The notes under the pieces were generated by a model, which had not been told where the DNA came from, made no database searches, and saw only the letters and a program-made list of their open reading frames with translations. Both the position numbers and the translations under genes were made by a program. This document shows positions 8,729-18,825 of a DNA stretch of 64,000 nucleotides, one piece after another (position 1 is the stretch's first letter; every line of letters begins with the position of its first letter). Location: contig OZ241969.1 in NCBI GenBank assembly GCA_965204165.1, positions 2,976,001-3,040,000 of the forward strand. Reading direction: 5' to 3'. The DNA comes from VYFG01 sp965204165 (GTDB lineage Bacteria > Pseudomonadota > Gammaproteobacteria > Arenicellales > Poriferihabitantaceae).

Positions 8729-9754
8729 GTGAACCACGAATTTCCGACGCTGGGTGAATTGGCTGAAGATGCGGTCAATCGCATCGGGCAGGTGGAAGCC
8801 ATCAATGAACTCGAGGGGCTCAGGGTGCATTACCTGGGCAGGAAGGGAGCGGTCACCGCAGAACTCAGGTCCATTGCCTCCCTGTCCCAGGAAGAGCGCA
8901 AATCGTTCGGCCGGGCGGTGAATGAACTGAAGGAGCGTATCCAGTGCACCCTGGAGGAACGGCGCAGGGTCCTGGAAGGCGAGGCGATCGCGCAGCAGCT
9001 CGAATCCGAGCGCATCGATGTGACCCAGCCTGCCAGGGGACAACGGGAAGGGACCGTGCATCTCATCTCCCGCACCCTGGAGCGCATGGAGGATATCTTC
9101 TCCCGGATCGGCTTCGATGTGGCTACCGGACCTGAAGTCGAGGACGACTACTACAATTTCGAGGCGCTGAACATGCCGCCGGACCACCCGGCGCGCGCGA
9201 TGCACGACACGTTTTACGTGGATGCCCACACCGTGCTTCGCACGCATACCTCCCCGGTCCAGATACGCTACATGCATCAGCATGCACCGCCGATCCGGGT
9301 GATCGCACCCGGGAAGGTCTTTCGATGCGACTCCGACATAACCCACACGCCCATGTTTCACCAGGTGGAGGGGTTGGCCGTGGATACCGGTATCACGTTC
9401 GCCGATCTCAAGGGTATCCTGATTCATTTCGTGCACGAGTTTTTCGAGAAGGACCTCGGCGTGCGTTTCCGGCCGTCCTATTTTCCCTTCACGGAACCTT
9501 CCGCCGAGGTGGACATTGCCTGCGTGTTCTGCGGGGGCGTCGGCTGCCGGGTCTGCAGCCAGACCGGCTGGATCGAGGTTCTGGGAAGCGGGATGGTGCA
9601 TCCGGAAGTCCTTCGGCACGGGGGGGTGGATGCCCGGCGCTATTCGGGTTATGCATTCGGCATGGGTGTGGAGCGGCTCTCCATGCTCCGTTACGGTGTG
9701 AACGACCTGCGTCTTTATTTTGAGAACGACCTGGATTTTCTGCGCCAGTTCTGA
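8729..9754 (+). CDS. pheS: Phenylalanyl-tRNA synthetase alpha subunit
   Basis: Catalytic subunit of the alpha2-beta2 synthetase, 341 residues from a GTG start. An N-terminal coiled coil (about 1-90) is followed by the class II core: motif 2 FRCDSDITHTPMFHQVEG and motif 3 GYAFGMGVERLSML. The gap to pheT is 49 bp, so the two subunits are coupled. No PheST attenuator leader peptide was recognised in the 147 bp after rplT. Confidence 0.96.
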   Translation: MNHEFPTLGELAEDAVNRIGQVEAINELEGLRVHYLGRKGAVTAELRSIASLSQEERKSFGRAVNELKERIQCTLEERRRVLEGEAIAQQLESERIDVTQPARGQREGTVHLISRTLERMEDIFSRIGFDVATGPEVEDDYYNFEALNMPPDHPARAMHDTFYVDAHTVLRTHTSPVQIRYMHQHAPPIRVIAPGKVFRCDSDITHTPMFHQVEGLAVDTGITFADLKGILIHFVHEFFEKDLGVRFRPSYFPFTEPSAEVDIACVFCGGVGCRVCSQTGWIEVLGSGMVHPEVLRHGGVDARRYSGYAFGMGVERLSMLRYGVNDLRLYFENDLDFLRQF

Positions 9755-9803
9755 CTGAAGGCGGCATGAACAGGGCCCGCGTGACCAATCAACTCCGAAC
9801 AAG

Positions 9804-12197
9804 ATGCTTTTCAACGAACACTGGCTGAGAGAATGGGTCAATCCCAGGCTGGACAGCGCCGCGCTGGCGGAGGTCCTTACCCTCGCCGGGCTGGAGGTGA
9901 AATCACTGGAACCGGCAACCCCCCTGGACCTGTCGGCGGGTAACCGCAAGCGACTGCTGGTTGGCCGGATCGAGGCCGTTTCACCGCATCCGGAGGAGGA
10001 CAGGTTGCGGGTTTGCCGGGTGCGGGCCGGCGGCAGACGTCCGATCACCGTGGTGTGCGGTGCCCCCAATGCTGCTGTCGGGCTGGTCATCCCCGTGGCG
10101 CGGATTGGCGCCAGGCTGCCCGGCGGTGTCATCCGGAAGATGGAAATCCGGGGAGTTGTGTCCGAGGGAATGCTCTGCTCGGCAGCGGAACTGGGGCTGG
10201 CCGAACAGTCCACGGGCCTGATGGAACTGGACCCGGGCACGTTGCCCGGCACCCCCCTGGCCGACCATCTGGAACTGGACGACCGGGTGTTCGAACTCGG
10301 GCTCACGCCCAATCGCGGGGACTGCCTGAGCATTCGCGGCATCGCCAGGGAGGTGGCGGTTCTGACCGGAGCGCGTTTGCGCATCAGTGACCCCGTTCCG
10401 GTGAGGGCCGGGAATCCGGAAGTCCTGGACATTGAACTCAAGGCCCCCGCACACTGCGCCCGTTTTGCCGGACGCATCGTGCGCCGGATCGACATGCATG
10501 CCCGGACCCCGGACTGGATGCGTGAAAAGCTTCGCCGGGCCGGGCTGCGGCCGATCAATCCGGTGGTTGATATCACCAATCTGGTGATGCTGGAGACCGG
10601 CCAGCCGATGCATGCCTACGACCTGGACAAACTCTCCGGCGGAATCGTGGTACGGCTTGCCCGCAACGGGGAACGGCTGAAGCTGCTTGACGGGGCCACC
10701 GTTCGGCTGAAACCGGACAACCTGGTGATCGCGGACCATCGCAGGGCCGTGGGGCTTGCCGGCATCATGGGGGGGGAAGGTACGGCAATTTCGGATATGA
10801 CCACGGACATTTTCTTCGAAGCGGCCTTCTTCTCCCCGCAGCACATGCTTGGCAAGGCGCGGCGTCTTGGCATGCATACGGATGCATCGCACCGGTTTGA
10901 GCGCGGTGTGGATCCTGCGGGGCAGGTGGCGGCGGTGGAGTTGGCGACGCGTCTGCTGCTGGATGTTGCCGGCGGCAGTCCCGGGAAAACCTGTCACGCC
11001 GTTGCCTCAAGGGCACTGCCGAAACGCCATGCGATTCTGCTGGAGCGTGGCGAGATTCCGCGCATTCTGGGTGCGCGTGTGCCTTCGGCCGCAGTGCAGC
11101 GCATCCTGAAAAGGCTGGGGATGAAGGTTTCTCCGGCCAATGGCGGCTGGAAAGTGACCCCTCCTGCGTGGCGCTTCGACATCACGGGCCAGCACGACCT
11201 GGTGGAGGAGGTTGGCCGCTGCAACGGGTTTGAACGCATTTTACCGAGATTTCCGGAGTCGGCGGCCCGTCACGGCGCCAACCCGGAAGCCGCGGTCAGC
11301 ATGCCCAGAATCCGCCAGGCCCTGGCCGCGCGGGGATACCACGAGGCGATCAACTACAGCTTTGTCGATCCCGTGCTCCAGCAGCGCCTTCTGGAGGCCG
11401 GCCCGGGGATCCGCCTGTCCAATCCCCTGGCGGAGAACATGTCGGAAATGCGGCAGAGCCTGATTCCCGGCCTGCTCGGGAACCTGCAGCGCAATCTCAA
11501 TCGCCAGGAAGTCCGCGTACGTCTCTTCGAGACCGGAAATGTCTTCGTGCGGAACGGCCGCAAGCGCCGCGAACATCCCAGGATCGCCGCCTTGGCCACC
11601 GGAATGGCCATGCCCAGGCACTGGGGTGAACCGGCAAGGCAGGTGGATTTCTTTGATCTCAAGGGCGATCTTGCCGCATTGCTGGAATTGACCGGGGATG
11701 CGGAGAGATTCGCCTTCGAGGCCTCGGAACATCCTGTTTTCCACCCCGGACAATCGGCACGGATTCTTCTGGGGAAAAGGGAAGTCGGCCGCCTCGGACG
11801 GCTGCATCCCTTGAAACAGAAACTACTGGATCTCGACGTGCCGGCTTTCCTCTTCGAGTTGGATTTGTCTATACTAGAGGAATCGGTGTTGCCGAAATTC
11901 CGGCCCCTGTCCCGTTTCCCCGCAGTGCAGCGAGATCTTTCCGTGATCGTGGACCGGGGGGTCGTGGCGGCCGATATGCTGTCGTTGGTGCGGAAAACCG
12001 CGGGCAAAGACCTGAAGCTGCTCGAGTTGTTTGATATATATACCGGTGAAAGAATTGAATATAATAAGAAAAGTTTCACATTCAACTTGGTTTTCCAGTC
12101 GGATTCCCGTAGTCTTACTTCTGCTGAAATTGACACGGTGACGGCCGAGATTGTAAAGGCTCTGGAAGTGGGTGTCGGTGCCCGGTTGCGCTCTTGA
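9804..12197 (+). CDS. pheT: Phenylalanyl-tRNA synthetase beta subunit
   Basis: 797 residues, the usual length. Domains in order: EMAP-like tRNA-binding fold (about 40-150), B3/B4 editing region, B5, catalytic-like domain and the C-terminal anticodon-binding (FDX-ACB) domain ending KALEVGVGARLRS. It starts with ATG (MLFNEHWLREWVNP), as in other PheT proteins. It partners PheS to charge tRNA-Phe and clear Tyr-tRNA-Phe. ihfA follows by 57 bp. Confidence 0.96.
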   Translation: MLFNEHWLREWVNPRLDSAALAEVLTLAGLEVKSLEPATPLDLSAGNRKRLLVGRIEAVSPHPEEDRLRVCRVRAGGRRPITVVCGAPNAAVGLVIPVARIGARLPGGVIRKMEIRGVVSEGMLCSAAELGLAEQSTGLMELDPGTLPGTPLADHLELDDRVFELGLTPNRGDCLSIRGIAREVAVLTGARLRISDPVPVRAGNPEVLDIELKAPAHCARFAGRIVRRIDMHARTPDWMREKLRRAGLRPINPVVDITNLVMLETGQPMHAYDLDKLSGGIVVRLARNGERLKLLDGATVRLKPDNLVIADHRRAVGLAGIMGGEGTAISDMTTDIFFEAAFFSPQHMLGKARRLGMHTDASHRFERGVDPAGQVAAVELATRLLLDVAGGSPGKTCHAVASRALPKRHAILLERGEIPRILGARVPSAAVQRILKRLGMKVSPANGGWKVTPPAWRFDITGQHDLVEEVGRCNGFERILPRFPESAARHGANPEAAVSMPRIRQALAARGYHEAINYSFVDPVLQQRLLEAGPGIRLSNPLAENMSEMRQSLIPGLLGNLQRNLNRQEVRVRLFETGNVFVRNGRKRREHPRIAALATGMAMPRHWGEPARQVDFFDLKGDLAALLELTGDAERFAFEASEHPVFHPGQSARILLGKREVGRLGRLHPLKQKLLDLDVPAFLFELDLSILEESVLPKFRPLSRFPAVQRDLSVIVDRGVVAADMLSLVRKTAGKDLKLLELFDIYTGERIEYNKKSFTFNLVFQSDSRSLTSAEIDTVTAEIVKALEVGVGARLRS

Positions 12198-12254
12198 CCG
12201 ACCATCCCCTAAAGAGATAGTGTGTACATCGCAAGAATTGCCCGAGGACACCAG

Positions 12255-12575
12255 ATGACAATAACGAAAGCCGATTTGTGCAATGTCCTGTTTGATGAAG
12301 TGGGACTCAACAAGCGTGAGGCAAAAGAATTTGTCGAGTTGTTCTTCGAAAAGATCCGCCAGTCCCTGGAGGAGGGCGTGGCGGTGAAACTGTCGGGTTT
12401 CGGCAGCTTTACCCTGCGTGACAAGACCTCGCGGCCCGGTCGCAACCCGAAAACCGGGGAAGAGGTGGCAATCTCTGCCAGGCGGGTCGTGACATTCCGC
12501 TCAAGCCAGAAGTTGAAACAGAGCGTGGTGGACAATTCGTTTGAACTGACTCAGAGGCTGGGCAGGAAACGCTGA
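12255..12575 (+). CDS. ihfA: Integration host factor alpha subunit
   Basis: DNA-bending HU/IHF-family protein, 106 residues. KLSGFGSFTLRDK and GRNPKTGEE carry the beta-arm with the intercalating proline. The ATG at 12255 (MTITKADLC) was chosen over an upstream GTG because it matches IhfA N-termini. Position directly after pheT is the classic gammaproteobacterial arrangement. Its stop overlaps the start of the MerR gene (TGATG). Confidence 0.95.
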   Translation: MTITKADLCNVLFDEVGLNKREAKEFVELFFEKIRQSLEEGVAVKLSGFGSFTLRDKTSRPGRNPKTGEEVAISARRVVTFRSSQKLKQSVVDNSFELTQRLGRKR

Positions 12576-12952
12576 TGACCATGCTTGACCCGGCGGGATT
12601 CGAATTGCCCCCGATTCCCAGCAAGCGATACTTCACCATCGGGGAAGTGAGCAAGCTCTGCCTGGTCAAGCCCCATGTGCTGCGTTATTGGGAACAGGAG
12701 TTTCCCCAGCTCAAACCGGTCAAGCGTCGCGGCAATCGGAGATATTATCAGCGTCACGAGGTCAAGCTGATCCGCAGTATCCGGCAATTGCTGTACGTGG
12801 ACGGATTTACGATCAGTGGTGCCAGGTCCCGCCTGGAGCAGGTTGAATCCGAAGGCGTGCCGGTCAGCCCCTCCGGCATTGACAAGAAAGGCTCCCAGGT
12901 GATTTCACAGTTGATCGCCGAACTCGATGAAGTCAGCGACATCTTGAGTTAA
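12575..12952 (+). CDS. MerR-family transcriptional regulator
   Basis: 125 residues with a winged helix-turn-helix of the MerR type at about 20-88 (FTIGEVSKLCLVKPHVLRYW, then RRGNRRYY). The short C-terminal helix has no conserved cysteines, so metal sensing is not suggested. The start overlaps the ihfA stop by one base, implying translational coupling. A MerR gene in this place is common between ihfA and tRNA-Pro in pseudomonads and relatives; its ligand is not known to me. Confidence 0.88.
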   Translation: MTMLDPAGFELPPIPSKRYFTIGEVSKLCLVKPHVLRYWEQEFPQLKPVKRRGNRRYYQRHEVKLIRSIRQLLYVDGFTISGARSRLEQVESEGVPVSPSGIDKKGSQVISQLIAELDEVSDILS

Positions 12953-13016
12953 AATCCGCGCCCCGGCCCGTTGGGGTTGGACAGGACGGGCCCTTGCGGG
13001 GCCGAATTCAATTAAT

Positions 13017-13093
13017 CGGGGTGTAGCGCAGCCTGGTAGCGCACCGCAATGGGGTTGCGGTGGTCGGAGGTTCAAATCCTCTCACCCCGACCA
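13017..13093 (+). tRNA. tRNA-Pro (anticodon GGG)
   Basis: CGGGGTG acceptor pairs with CACCCCG; anticodon stem CCGCA/TGCGG with loop ATGGGGT; T-loop GGTTCAAATCC; CCA encoded. The anticodon GGG reads CCC. Placement after ihfA-merR is conserved in related genomes. Confidence 0.97.
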
Positions 13094-13320
13094 ATTCATT
13101 GATGGGTCATTTCTTGCCGCATAGGTAACGGATCTTTCCGGGCACGAAGTCTGCAGTGGCAGCAACCGCACCGCCGATTGCGGGTGGCCCCGAACTGGCA
13201 GGCCCGGATTACCGGCAAATAAACCATACTCCACCTCGACCGCACTCCTTCCACTGTGGGTATACCGGCAATTACGATAGAATCCCTGCGATCTTCCCGC
13301 GCTTGTCCATCCGCGCCCCG

Positions 13321-14733
13321 ATGACCGTCGTCACCCGATTTCCGCCCAGCCCCACGGGGTACCTGCATATCGGTGGCGCCCGTACCGCCCTGTTCAATTG
13401 GCTCTATGCCCGTGGACGGGGCGGCGAACTGGTGCTCAGAATCGAGGATACGGATATCGAGCGGTCCACTCCGGAAGCCGTGGAGGAGATCATGAAGTCC
13501 ATGGAATGGCTTGGGCTCGGCTGGAACCGCGGCCCGTATTTCCAGACCCGGCGTTTCGACCGCTACCAGGAGGTGATCGGGCGGCTGCTGGCGGACGGGC
13601 AGGCCTATCACTGTTTTTGCAGCCGCAAGCGGCTGGACGACCTGCGGGAGCGCCAGCGCCAGAGGGGGGAGAAGCCCCGTTACGACCATCACTGCCGGGA
13701 CCTGGGGCGGACGCCGTGTAAAGGCGAATCATCGGTGGTCAGGTTCCGGAATCCGCTGGACGGCGCCGTGGTTTTCGAGGATGTGGTTCGGGGACGGGTG
13801 GAAATCAGCAACAGTGAACTGGACGATATGGTGATTGCCCGCAGCGACGGGTCTCCTACCTACAACCTGACTGTTGTGGTGGATGATGCGGACATGGGGA
13901 TCACCCACGTGATTCGTGGTGATGACCATACCAGCAACACGCCCCGGCAGATCAACATTTTCCATGCCCTGGATGCGCCGCTGCCGGTTTTCGCCCATGT
14001 GCCGCTGATCCACGGACAGGATGGCCAGAAGCTGTCCAAGCGCCATGGGGCGGCGAGTGTTCTTGAATTCCGCAACATGGGAATTCTGCCCGAAGCCCTG
14101 CTGAATTATCTGGTCAGGCTTGGATGGTCCCACGGCGACCAGGAGATATTCGACCTGGACGCAATGATCGACCTGTTCGATATCAAGGATATCAACCGTT
14201 CCGCAGCCAGCTTCGATCTCGAAAAACTCCTTTGGATCAACCAGTATTACATCCGCCAGGCCGACACGGCTAGGCTCGGCAACGAACTCGCTGCAAGGCT
14301 GCACGCGCGGGGACTCCGGCTGCGCGAAGGTCCCCGTGTGTCCGAGGCGGTGGAGGTGTTTCGGGATCGTGTACAGACCCTGGAGCAGATGGCCGAACAG
14401 TCCAGGTATCTGTACGCCGAGCCGGAAAGCCAGGGCCCGGAAGCGGCCAAACACCTTGTCCCGGAGGCGGTGCCCCGCCTGGCAGCGCTGGTGAAGAGCC
14501 TGGAGGCCCTGGACGACTGGACCGCGGACAACATCAATGCCGCCATCAAGTCCGTGGTGGCCGACCTGGGCGTCAGGTTTCCGGACGTGGCCCTGCCGCT
14601 CAGGGTGGCTCTGTCCGGCGGAACCTCGACACCGCCCATTGATGTCACCACGAGGCTGGTGGGTAAAACCAGGACATTGAGCCGAATCCGCCGTGTCATA
14701 GGTACGATCGAATCCGGAATCGCGTCCGGGTAG
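13321..14733 (+). CDS. gltX: Glutamyl-tRNA synthetase
   Basis: Class I synthetase charging tRNA-Glu, 470 residues. The HIGH-type signature is PSPTGYLHIGGAR (about 9-21) and the KMSKS-type loop is QKLSKRHGA. The ATG at 13321 (MTVVTRFPPSPTG) fits the family; the longer upstream frame is not conserved. Its substrate tRNA-Glu is encoded 279 bp downstream in a tRNA-Ala/tRNA-Glu pair. Confidence 0.96.
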   Translation: MTVVTRFPPSPTGYLHIGGARTALFNWLYARGRGGELVLRIEDTDIERSTPEAVEEIMKSMEWLGLGWNRGPYFQTRRFDRYQEVIGRLLADGQAYHCFCSRKRLDDLRERQRQRGEKPRYDHHCRDLGRTPCKGESSVVRFRNPLDGAVVFEDVVRGRVEISNSELDDMVIARSDGSPTYNLTVVVDDADMGITHVIRGDDHTSNTPRQINIFHALDAPLPVFAHVPLIHGQDGQKLSKRHGAASVLEFRNMGILPEALLNYLVRLGWSHGDQEIFDLDAMIDLFDIKDINRSAASFDLEKLLWINQYYIRQADTARLGNELAARLHARGLRLREGPRVSEAVEVFRDRVQTLEQMAEQSRYLYAEPESQGPEAAKHLVPEAVPRLAALVKSLEALDDWTADNINAAIKSVVADLGVRFPDVALPLRVALSGGTSTPPIDVTTRLVGKTRTLSRIRRVIGTIESGIASG

Positions 14734-14840
14734 AGCCGGGCCCAACGGGCGGTACGGATGAACCGGGATTCATCTCGGACGCGCGGCGATCCTTGCGGAA
14801 AGGTCCTTGCATAAAGACGGATTGCACCTGGCGAAAAACC

Positions 14841-14869
14841 TTGATCGCCCCATGGGCAGACCGTACAAT
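14841..14869 (+). promoter_or_regulatory. Promoter of the tRNA-Ala/tRNA-Glu pair
   Basis: TTGATC at 14841-14846, a 17-bp spacer and TACAAT at 14864-14869, followed by GC-rich CGCGCCC just before the tRNA at 14881. This is a good sigma-70 match with a stringent-type discriminator. Confidence 0.65.
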
Positions 14870-14880
14870 ACGCGCCCTTC

Positions 14881-14956
14881 GGGGCCATAGCTCAGCTGGG
14901 AGAGCGCAACACTGGCAGTGTTGAGGTCGGCGGTTCGATCCCGCCTGGCTCCACCA
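14881..14956 (+). tRNA. tRNA-Ala (anticodon GGC)
   Basis: Acceptor GGGGCCA/TGGCTCC (one G-U pair), anticodon stem CAACA/TGTTG with loop CTGGCAG, T-loop GGTTCGATCC, CCA encoded. The anticodon GGC reads GCC. Confidence 0.96.
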
Positions 14957-15011
14957 GTTTCCGTATCCGATTTGTCCGACAGGCAGATTTTCCAACCGGT
15001 AGCAAGGTCAA

Positions 15012-15088
15012 GTCCCCATCGTCTAGTTGGCCTAGGACACCGCCCTTTCACGGCGGCGACAGGGGTTCGAATCCCCTTGGGGACGCCA
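15012..15088 (+). tRNA. tRNA-Glu (anticodon TTC)
   Basis: Acceptor GTCCCCA/TGGGGAC, anticodon stem CCGCC/GGCGG with loop CTTTCAC, T-loop GGTTCGAATCC. The sequence ends in an encoded CCA. It is the substrate of the neighbouring gltX product and also feeds tetrapyrrole synthesis in bacteria using the C5 route. Confidence 0.96.
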
Positions 15089-15338
15089 ACAAATCAAAGA
15101 CTTACATGGATGTAGGTCGCTCTCTTCCGCTTCCCTTTCGACACCCGGAAGGGATTCTGGTACATGCCCGATCGCTGCTCCGTCGATTCCTCCGCCTGAA
15201 GCGGGAGCAATCCAATTCTTGATTCTCGCAAGAGGGACCTGATATCAGGTAATTGGTACCATCGGAACGGTCCGGAAGATTAGGGCCGATGCCGTGAACC
15301 GTTTCAAACTGTTGAATACTCTTTCCATCGAACCTGGT

Positions 15339-18218
15339 ATGCGCAAATCACTTGGAATTCTCGTAGTCGTCTTCGTGGCCATTTCAGGGCCAACCCTCGC
15401 CCAGGATGCCACCCGGTATGTCGTACCGGCCAGCAGTGACCTTGACCGGAAGGAGTACCGGGGACTGGTGCTGGAAAACGGCCTCAAGGTCCTGCTGGTG
15501 TCCGACCCGAAATCCGATCGCGCGGAAGCCTCGATGGACGTTCATATCGGCAGCGGGAGCGATCCCGCGGGCTGGAACGGGCTCGCGCACTTTCTCGAGC
15601 ACATGCTGTTTCTGGGTACCGGCAAATATCCCGAGGCCGGCGAGTACCAGGCGTTCATCAAGGATCATGGCGGCAATCAGAATGCCTACACCTCGTACGC
15701 TCACACCAACTACTTTTTCAATGTCAATCACGACAGCCTGGAGCCGGCACTGGACAGGTTTTCGCGATTCTTCATCGATCCGACCTTCGATGGGATGTAC
15801 GTGGAGCGGGAACGATCGATCGTACATTCCGAATACCAGGCCCGGCTGAAGGATGAGGGGCGGCGCATCTGGGAAACCCAGAAGGAGATCCTGAACCCCG
15901 GACATCCCGGGTCGCGGTTTTCTGTGGGGTCGGCGGACACATTGCAGGATCGGGGTGGCGTTTCCGTCAGGGAGCGCCTGATCCAGTTCTACGAACAATG
16001 GTATTCCGCCGATATCATGGGATTGGCCGTGGTGGGCCGGGAATCCCTGGATACCCTGGAAGGCTGGGTCCGGGAAAAGTTCGCCGAAATTCCCGGGCGC
16101 GGAATCAGCCCGCCACTGTATATCCAGTCCTATCTCAACCGTGATCTGGCACCGGTGCGTCTGGATATTGTTCCGGAAAAACAGGTCAACCGCGTGTCGT
16201 TCCAGTGGGCCATTCCCACAGTATACGACGAGTATCTCAGCAAGCCCCTGGGATTCATTTCCAATTTGCTGGGCCATGAGGGCGAGGGATCCCTGCTGGC
16301 GGCGCTCAAGCAAAGGGGCTGGGCGGAATCGTTGAGCGCGGGTGCCGGTTTCATGGACCGGCACCAGGGGACCCTGATGGTCTCGATCGGGCTGACCGAA
16401 CCCGGCCTCGACCATATCGCCGAGATCGGGGAGATGTTGTTCCGCGCCATTCACCTGATCCGTGATCACGGGCTGGAGGAATGGCGGTTCAGGGAGCAAC
16501 GTCAGCTGGGAGAGATCGCATTCCGGTTCGCCGAGGAACAAGGCGGCGGCGCGCTCGCCAGATCCCTGGCCTCCCGGCTGCATGATTACCCCTTTGAGGA
16601 CCTGCTGCGCGGACCCTACGTGATGGAGCGGTTTGCACCCGACCGGATCCGGACCCTGCTGGATCACCTGGTCCCGGAGCAGGTCTATCTGCAGGTCGTG
16701 TCCCAGAAACACAAGGTGCGCAGGATCTCGGACTGGTACGGGGTCCGCTACGGTATTTCCCCGGTGGACCCCGAGTGGATCGGGCGCTGGCGGGACGCCG
16801 GAGAAACGGAGTATGCAGACCTTCACCTCCCGGACGCCAATCCGTATGTCCCGGAAAGGCTGGATCTGGCTCAACTGACGGACATGCATGCAAAGCCGGT
16901 ACGCCTGGAATCGGCCCAGCCCATCTCGGCCTGGTACCGGGGTGACCAGGAATTTCGCGCGCCGCGGGCGAATTACTTCGTAAGCATCAAGTCACCGGCG
17001 GCCAACGACACGGCGCGAAGCGCGGTCCTGACGGAATTGCTGGTCCGGTTGCTGAACGACCAGCTCAATCCGGCCAGCTACCCCGCCTACCTGGCAGGCC
17101 TTTCCTACAGCCTCTATCGCCACAGCCGGGGCATGTCCATCCGGATCACCGGCTTTCAGGACAAACAGTCCGAACTGTTGCAGACCGTCCTCGATGCCGT
17201 TCGGGCGCCTGCATTCGATTCGGACCGTCTGGCCCTTGCCAAGGCGGATTTGACCCGCGAGCTGGAAAACCGCGTGCTGGATCGTCCTTCAGAGCAGACC
17301 GTGCATGAGATTTACCGCCTCGTGATGCAGCCGTACTGGACTGAAGCTGAGCGCCTTGAGGAGATTCCGGATATCACCGCCGAGGATGTGCGCCGGCATG
17401 CGAAGAGCATCACCACCAACGCAGCGGTGGTATCCCTGGGGCACGGGGACCTGACCGAGGAACAGGCAAGGGCGCTGAATCATCAGGTGCATGCCGCATT
17501 GCCGGCCCTGTCGGATGCCGACAAGGCGTCCAGGCCCCGGATCCGCCGTCTCGGCTACGCGAAACCCTATCTTCGTACGCTGGATGTGGATCACGGGGAC
17601 TCGGCGGTTTCCTATTACTTCCAAGGGGATGAGAAATCTTACCGGGGGCTGGCGCGCTCCCGGTTCCTGGGCCAGATCATCGAATCCCCGTTCTACCTCG
17701 AGCTTCGCACCATGAACCGCGTCGGGTACCTGGTGTTTGCCACCGCAATGGACCTGCTCGAGGTTCCCGGTCTGTTGCTGTCGGTCCAGAGCCCCAGCCA
17801 TCATGCCAGCGAGATCGATGCGCTGGTACAGGATTTTCTGTCCGGGTTTCCTGACTACATCGCCGGCATGAGCGATGACGATTTCCGGCGTGCGCGGGCA
17901 GGCCTGGTGGCCCAGCTCCTTACCAGGGACAACAACCTGAAGAACCGTTCCAGGCGTTACTGGCGGGAAATCGACCTGATGGAATATGACTTCGACAGCC
18001 GCAAGAGGCTGGCGGACGCAGTGAATGACCTGACCCGGGAAGAAATGGTTGCCTATGCCCGGACACTGTTGTCGTTGAAGCCGCGCGTGGTCAAGGTACA
18101 GTCCCCGGGCCGCAGGGAGGGCGCCGGTTCCGGAGCGCTCGATCCGGCCGGTTATATCCAGACCGGAAATCCCGTGTCGTTCCGCCGGGACGCACTGGGC
18201 TATTTCCCGGCGCTGTAG
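15339..18218 (+). CDS. M16 family zinc metalloprotease (pitrilysin/insulinase-like)
   Basis: Large M16A peptidase of 959 residues from ATG 15339. A signal peptide (MRKSLGILVVVFVAISG, cleavage near TLAQ) suggests a periplasmic enzyme. The inverted zinc motif HFLEH is at residues 84-88 and the distal glutamate lies in the SIVHSEYQAR region. Four M16 half-domains fit the length, as in E. coli protease III. A GTG at 15294 would add 15 residues before the signal peptide and is less likely. The substrate cannot be inferred. Confidence 0.9.
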   Translation: MRKSLGILVVVFVAISGPTLAQDATRYVVPASSDLDRKEYRGLVLENGLKVLLVSDPKSDRAEASMDVHIGSGSDPAGWNGLAHFLEHMLFLGTGKYPEAGEYQAFIKDHGGNQNAYTSYAHTNYFFNVNHDSLEPALDRFSRFFIDPTFDGMYVERERSIVHSEYQARLKDEGRRIWETQKEILNPGHPGSRFSVGSADTLQDRGGVSVRERLIQFYEQWYSADIMGLAVVGRESLDTLEGWVREKFAEIPGRGISPPLYIQSYLNRDLAPVRLDIVPEKQVNRVSFQWAIPTVYDEYLSKPLGFISNLLGHEGEGSLLAALKQRGWAESLSAGAGFMDRHQGTLMVSIGLTEPGLDHIAEIGEMLFRAIHLIRDHGLEEWRFREQRQLGEIAFRFAEEQGGGALARSLASRLHDYPFEDLLRGPYVMERFAPDRIRTLLDHLVPEQVYLQVVSQKHKVRRISDWYGVRYGISPVDPEWIGRWRDAGETEYADLHLPDANPYVPERLDLAQLTDMHAKPVRLESAQPISAWYRGDQEFRAPRANYFVSIKSPAANDTARSAVLTELLVRLLNDQLNPASYPAYLAGLSYSLYRHSRGMSIRITGFQDKQSELLQTVLDAVRAPAFDSDRLALAKADLTRELENRVLDRPSEQTVHEIYRLVMQPYWTEAERLEEIPDITAEDVRRHAKSITTNAAVVSLGHGDLTEEQARALNHQVHAALPALSDADKASRPRIRRLGYAKPYLRTLDVDHGDSAVSYYFQGDEKSYRGLARSRFLGQIIESPFYLELRTMNRVGYLVFATAMDLLEVPGLLLSVQSPSHHASEIDALVQDFLSGFPDYIAGMSDDDFRRARAGLVAQLLTRDNNLKNRSRRYWREIDLMEYDFDSRKRLADAVNDLTREEMVAYARTLLSLKPRVVKVQSPGRREGAGSGALDPAGYIQTGNPVSFRRDALGYFPAL

Positions 18219-18242
18219 CGGGTTCTCGGCACCGCCCAGGCC

Positions 18243-18767
18243 ATGCCGGAGACGGAAATCGTCCGGATTTGCGAGCACATCGGGATCCGGTTGCGTGAAC
18301 TTGGCGGTCATCTTGTGACAGTGGAGTCCTGTACCGGCGGGGGTATCGCCTGGCACATCACCTCCGTTGCGGGCAGTTCGGATTGGTTCGACCGGTCGCT
18401 GGTAACCTACAGCAACCGGGCAAAGACGGAACTGGCGGGTGTTCCCGAGGTGCTAATCGAGGAGCACGGCGCGGTCAGCGAACAAACCGCCGTCGCGATG
18501 GCAGAGGGCGGAATGGCTTTATCCGGTGCCGATTTTGCCCTGTCCGTGACCGGCATCGCCGGACCTGGCGGCGGGAGCGAGGGGAAACCCGTGGGTACGG
18601 TCTGCTTTGCCTGGTCCCACCGTGGGCCGGGTGATTTCCGGGTGGTGGAAACTGATACCCGCCGGTTCCCGGGCGACCGGAACGATGTCCGTCTGGCCAG
18701 CATCCTGCATGCGCTTGCCGGGTTTTCATCGATGCTGGACCGGGTCGGGAATCCGCAGGGATCCTGA
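18243..18767 (+). CDS. pncC: Nicotinamide-nucleotide amidohydrolase (CinA C-terminal domain)
   Basis: Stand-alone CinA C-terminal domain of 174 residues that deamidates nicotinamide mononucleotide in pyridine nucleotide salvage. Motifs: VTVESCTGGGIAWHIT with the catalytic Ser-Cys-Thr region, SLVTYSNRAKTELAGV and SVTGIAGPGGGSEGKPVGTV. It starts 25 bp after the protease gene. In many gammaproteobacteria pncC precedes recA; here accA follows instead. Confidence 0.93.
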   Translation: MPETEIVRICEHIGIRLRELGGHLVTVESCTGGGIAWHITSVAGSSDWFDRSLVTYSNRAKTELAGVPEVLIEEHGAVSEQTAVAMAEGGMALSGADFALSVTGIAGPGGGSEGKPVGTVCFAWSHRGPGDFRVVETDTRRFPGDRNDVRLASILHALAGFSSMLDRVGNPQGS

Positions 18768-18825
18768 TGGTTTACAATATTCGGCACCTGCCGGATATCT
18801 TCATATAACCAGGTAATTTTTCCCC

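Noticed and set aside
8714..10579. 621-codon minus-strand frame across pheS/pheT
   Set aside because: Antisense to two well-conserved synthetase genes; Arg/Ser-rich and without any known domain.
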